Both the position numbers and the translations under genes were made by a program. Shown here piece by piece: positions 60,923-64,000 of a DNA stretch of 64,000 bases; within the stretch, counting starts at the first letter, position 1; every line of letters starts with the position of its first letter. This DNA comes from RHLJ01 sp048058975. GTDB lineage: Bacteria; Bacteroidota; Rhodothermia; Balneolales; Balneolaceae. The notes beneath the pieces are model-generated. The model was given only the letters and a program-made list of their open reading frames with translations. It had not been told where the DNA came from and made no database searches. The DNA lies in the NCBI GenBank assembly GCA_048058975.1, contig JBLLNP010000009.1, positions 62,001 to 126,000 on the forward strand, in the 5' to 3' direction.

Positions 60923-62332
60923 ATGGGCAAAACATTATTTGAGAAAGTCTGGGATCGCCATGTTGTAGATAAAGTTCAGGGCGGCTTGGAAATTTTATAT
61001 ATCGACCGACATTTTATCCATGAAGTAACTAGCCCCCAGGCCTTTGATGGTATCAGGAATCGTGGTATCGATATTTTCCGAAAAGAACGCATTGTTGCTA
61101 CTGCCGATCATAACGTGCCTACCAAGGATCAGCATCTGCCTATAAAAGATGTGCTTTCAAAATTCCAGGTAGATACGCTTACTAGAAATTGCGAGGAATT
61201 TGGAATTGATCTTTATGGACTCGGTCATAAATATCAGGGGATTGTTCATGTAATCGGACCAGAACTGGGAATCACAAAGCCCGGAATGACCATTGTTTGC
61301 GGTGACAGCCACACTTCTACTCATGGAGCTTTTGGTACAATCGCTTTTGGAATTGGAACTTCGCAGGTTGAGCAGGTGATGGCCACTCAATGCTTGTTGT
61401 TGCAACGTCCAAGAACCATGCGGATTAACATTGAAGGCGAGCTTGGAGAAGGAATATACTCCAAAGACATCATTCTGTACATTATATCGAAGCTTACCGC
61501 GGCAGGCGGAACCGGATATTTTGTGGAGTATGCAGGTTCAGCTATTCGGTCACTTTCGATGGAAGCACGAATGACCATCTGTAACATGAGTATCGAAATG
61601 GGAGCGAGAGGAGGAATGATTGCTCCTGATGAAACGACCTTTGAATATGTGAAAGGAAGGAAATACGCTCCGAAAGGCGAGGAATTTGATAAAGCTGTAG
61701 AATATTGGAGCTCTTTATACTCTGATGAAGATGCTGAGTTTGATGCCGAATATACTTTTCAGGCTGAAGACATCGAGCCGATGATTACCTACGGAACCAA
61801 TCCTGGAATGGGAATTGGAGTTACTCAGCATATCCCAAGGCTTGAAGAAGTGAAAAATCCATCCGGATTGCAAAAATCACTGGAGTATATGGGACTTGAA
61901 CCAGGTGAAAAGTTACTGGGTAAGCAAATCAATCACGTCTTTATAGGTAGTTGTACCAATAGCAGAATTGAAGATCTTCGCATTGTAGCTAATTATGTGA
62001 AAGGCAAAAAGAAAGCATCTCATATTCAGGCAATGATAGTTCCCGGTTCAAAACAGGTTGAAGCTCAGGCCAAAGAAGAAGGAATCCATGATGTGTTGGC
62101 TGAAGCAGGATTCGAACTTAGAGAACCAGGCTGTTCTGCCTGTCTGGGGATGAATGAAGATAAAATTCCGAAAGGCGAATATTGCGTTTCTACTTCAAAC
62201 CGGAATTTTGAAGGCCGGCAGGGACCTGGAGCCAGAACGATGCTTGTAAGCCCCCTTACAGCAGCTGTAATTGCTGTGGAAGGTAAGATTGTGGATGCCC
62301 GCGAATACATTGGAGAAGGAGTACCTGCATAA
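60923..62332 (+). CDS. leuC: 3-isopropylmalate dehydratase large subunit
   Basis: The 469-residue aconitase-family subunit isomerises 2- to 3-isopropylmalate with a [4Fe-4S] cluster. It shows GDSHTSTHGAFGTIAFGIGT, the cluster ligand in GSCTNSRIEDLRIVA, and CSACLGMNEDKIPKGEYCVS with the other two Cys. AGGAG precedes the start, 9 nt after leuA. Its stop overlaps the leuD start by 1 nt. Confidence 0.96.
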   Translation: MGKTLFEKVWDRHVVDKVQGGLEILYIDRHFIHEVTSPQAFDGIRNRGIDIFRKERIVATADHNVPTKDQHLPIKDVLSKFQVDTLTRNCEEFGIDLYGLGHKYQGIVHVIGPELGITKPGMTIVCGDSHTSTHGAFGTIAFGIGTSQVEQVMATQCLLLQRPRTMRINIEGELGEGIYSKDIILYIISKLTAAGGTGYFVEYAGSAIRSLSMEARMTICNMSIEMGARGGMIAPDETTFEYVKGRKYAPKGEEFDKAVEYWSSLYSDEDAEFDAEYTFQAEDIEPMITYGTNPGMGIGVTQHIPRLEEVKNPSGLQKSLEYMGLEPGEKLLGKQINHVFIGSCTNSRIEDLRIVANYVKGKKKASHIQAMIVPGSKQVEAQAKEEGIHDVLAEAGFELREPGCSACLGMNEDKIPKGEYCVSTSNRNFEGRQGPGARTMLVSPLTAAVIAVEGKIVDAREYIGEGVPA

Positions 62333-62925
62333 TGGAGAAATTTGTAAAACTAACCACCCGGATTGTGCCACTTCCTATTGAAGATGTGGATACCGATCAG
62401 ATTATTCCTGCCCGGTTTTTAAAAGCAACTTCGCGCGAAGGCTTTGGTGAAAACCTGTTCCGTGACTGGCGCTTTGATCAGGGTGGGAATCCTAAAAAAG
62501 ACTTTGTTTTAAATGATGACACCTTTTCCGGTTCTGTATTGGTTGCAGGGAATAATTTCGGATGTGGCTCAAGCCGCGAACATGCCGCATGGGCTTTGGT
62601 TGATTATGGCTTCCGGGCTGTAGTTTCCAGCTTTTTCGCAGATATTTTTAAAGGAAATGCCCTGAATAACGGATTACTTCCGGTACAAGTAAGTCCGGAG
62701 TTTTTACAGGCCGTTTTTGATCTTTCAGAAAAAGATCATGAGACTGAAATAGTGATTAACCTGGAGGCACAAAAAATTTCAGTTCCGGGTACAGAATTAT
62801 CAGAAAAATTCGATATTAATCCCTACAAAAAAATGTGTCTCATTAATGGTTATGATGATATTGATTTTCTGATCAGCAACAAGGAAAAAATAGAGGCATT
62901 CGAGAAAGAACATGTCGAGTTTTGA
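62332..62925 (+). CDS. leuD: 3-isopropylmalate dehydratase small subunit
   Basis: The 197-residue subunit has DVDTDQIIPARFLKATSREG near the N-terminus and the substrate loop GNNFGCGSSREHAAWALVDY. It forms the heterodimer with LeuC. The start codon overlaps the leuC stop (TAATG), so the two are translationally coupled. A 146-nt repeat-bearing spacer follows before leuB. Confidence 0.96.
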   Translation: MEKFVKLTTRIVPLPIEDVDTDQIIPARFLKATSREGFGENLFRDWRFDQGGNPKKDFVLNDDTFSGSVLVAGNNFGCGSSREHAAWALVDYGFRAVVSSFFADIFKGNALNNGLLPVQVSPEFLQAVFDLSEKDHETEIVINLEAQKISVPGTELSEKFDINPYKKMCLINGYDDIDFLISNKEKIEAFEKEHVEF

Positions 62926-62935
62926 AATAAAGACC

Positions 62936-63034
62936 TCCTCTGTCTCCTCCTTGTTAAGGAGGAGGACTTTGAAAATAAATTCAGAATTTGAATCAAAGAG
63001 CTTCCCCTCTCCAGAGGGGATTGAGGGGTGTGTT
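62936..63034. repeat. Facing pair of palindromic repeats between leuD and leuB
   Basis: Left unit: CTCCTCCTT (62944-62952) with AAGGAGGAG (62956-62964), then GACTTTG. Right unit, inverted: CCCCTCT (63004-63010) with AGAGGGG (63013-63019), then ATTGAGGGGTGTGTT. It has the same head-to-head layout and right-hand unit as the ilvN-ilvC pair. Confidence 0.85.
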
Positions 63035-63071
63035 AAAATGATTTTATCGGGAACAGATTTTAATTAAGAAC

Positions 63072-64000
63072 ATGGAAAAACGGATAGCAGTTTTAGCGGG
63101 GGATGGAATAGGGCCGGAAGTTATAAAACAAGCCATAAAAGTATTGAATGCGGTTTCACATCGTTTTGATCATACTTTTGTGTATGATTTTGCACTTGTT
63201 GGTGCGGCTGCGATTGATGAAACCGGTGATCCGCTTCCGGAAGAAACCATTGAAACATGTCGTTTAGCAGATGCCGTACTGTTCGGTGCGATTGGAGATC
63301 CTAAATACGATGATGACCCTAAAGCCAAAGTCCGCCCCGAACAAGGACTGCTAAAACTAAGAAAGAGCCTTGGCCTTTATGCTAACATCCGTCCAGTTCA
63401 GCTATTTGAGTCACTGATCGATCGCTCTCCTTTAAGAGAAGAGCGTATTTCAGGAACTGACTTAGTGGTGTATCGGGAGTTAACAGGTGGAATTTACTTT
63501 GGTGAAAAAGGCAGAAGTAATGACGGAAAATCTGCTTTTGATCATTGCAATTACACTACAGAAGAAATTATCAGAATTGCGAAAATGGCTTTTGAGGCTG
63601 CTGGTCGAAGAAGAAAGAAAGTCACCTTAGTCGATAAAGCTAATGTACTGGAAACTTCGCGTTTATGGCGTGAAACAGTTCAGGAACTAGCCGGGAATTA
63701 CCCTGATATTGAAGTGGAATATCTTTTTGTAGATAACGCGGCAATGCAGGTCATTCAGCGGCCAAGCCAGTTTGATGTAATACTTACCGAAAACATGTTC
63801 GGAGATATCATTTCTGATGAAACCAGTGTGATTACAGGCTCTATTGGGCTTCTTCCTTCAGCTTCAGTTGGGGAGCAGACCTCCTTGTTCGAGCCCATTC
63901 ATGGTAGTTATCCCCAGGCAGCCGGAAAAGATATCGCCAACCCGGTAGCCACCATTCTGTCCGCAGCGATGCTACTCGAAAGTCTGGATATGTTTGAGGA
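63072..64000 (+). CDS. leuB: 3-isopropylmalate dehydrogenase, 3' end beyond the window
   Basis: The frame runs open to the window edge (309 full codons; typical length about 355). It begins MEKRIAVLAGDGIGPEVIKQ and has YANIRPVQLFESL, the substrate-binding VVYRELTGGIYFGEKG, KANVLETSRLWRETV with catalytic Lys, the metal-binding DNAAMQVIQRPSQFDVILTE and NMFGDIISDE, and the NAD-site start FEPIHGSYPQAAGKDIANP. LeuB oxidises 3-isopropylmalate with NAD+. Last visible gene of the leu operon. Confidence 0.95.
   Translation, partial: MEKRIAVLAGDGIGPEVIKQAIKVLNAVSHRFDHTFVYDFALVGAAAIDETGDPLPEETIETCRLADAVLFGAIGDPKYDDDPKAKVRPEQGLLKLRKSLGLYANIRPVQLFESLIDRSPLREERISGTDLVVYRELTGGIYFGEKGRSNDGKSAFDHCNYTTEEIIRIAKMAFEAAGRRRKKVTLVDKANVLETSRLWRETVQELAGNYPDIEVEYLFVDNAAMQVIQRPSQFDVILTENMFGDIISDETSVITGSIGLLPSASVGEQTSLFEPIHGSYPQAAGKDIANPVATILSAAMLLESLDMFE

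Noticed and set aside
1..64000. CRISPR array, prophage, rRNA or tRNA genes
   Set aside because: No regularly spaced repeats, phage structural genes, or structural RNA signatures were recognised in either strand.

Overview
This 64 kb window looks like ordinary chromosome from a free-living, aerobic member of the Bacteroidota/Balneolota side of the tree (inference, no marker search was possible). Supporting signs are the sdhC-sdhA-sdhB order with a single-subunit cytochrome b, short LeuA, moderate-to-low GC, many small lipoproteins and LolA-like secreted proteins, sigma-70/membrane-partner pairs, and TAnnTTTG-type promoter motifs upstream of the ilv and leu operons. No phage, insertion sequence, CRISPR array, rRNA or tRNA was recognised.

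Layout. 0-6.5 kb: truncated haemoglobin (cut by the left edge) with a cupin, two unassigned proteins, and a DUF2339 / DUF3311 / sodium:solute symporter cluster. 6.7-13.1 kb: uvrC, a sigma-70/anti-sigma-like pair, then parA-parB-DUF5683-LOG. 13.3-22 kb: secreted TPR protein, transketolase, a second sigma/membrane-partner pair, a SpoIIE-type phosphatase and polA. 22-29 kb (mostly minus): PEGA lipoprotein, DUF1572, and an operon running pduO, SGNH/TPR protein, glmM, DUF1460 amidase, msrB. 28.8-37.6 kb: LolA-like protein, a radical SAM protein, YigZ, the succinate dehydrogenase operon, and a YqiJ/flotillin pair bounded by two identical 35-nt terminators. 37.7-51.7 kb: accessory metabolism and stress genes: class V aminotransferase, ilvA, a third sigma/membrane pair, GNAT, lipoprotein, DUF1059, VanX-type dipeptidase, AlkC glycosylase, and a regulator cluster (AraC, Crp/Fnr, two START/DinB-fold proteins).

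51.7-64 kb is the branched-chain amino acid region: ilvDBNC on the minus strand, and leuACDB on the plus strand (leuB is cut by the right edge). A helical-repeat protein gene lies between them. Together with ilvA these encode isoleucine, valine and leucine synthesis except for the final transaminase.

The most interesting element is upstream of ilvD. A 25-codon leader reading frame packed with Val/Ile/Leu codons is followed by an intrinsic terminator, and a segment inside the leader frame can pair with the terminator's 5' arm (9 of 10 bases). With a TAnnTTTG promoter in front, this has every part of a ribosome-mediated transcription attenuator for ilvDBNC.

A second theme is small palindromic repeats. 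A family built around a TCCCCTCT/AGAGGGGA hairpin recurs upstream of uvrC, upstream of the aminotransferase, next to msrB, and as facing pairs in the ilvN-ilvC and leuD-leuB spacers. A 692-bp spacer after ilvC holds two 115-bp copies of another palindromic element. Between them sits a diverged remnant of an ilvC 3' end, which looks like the scar of an ilvC replacement.
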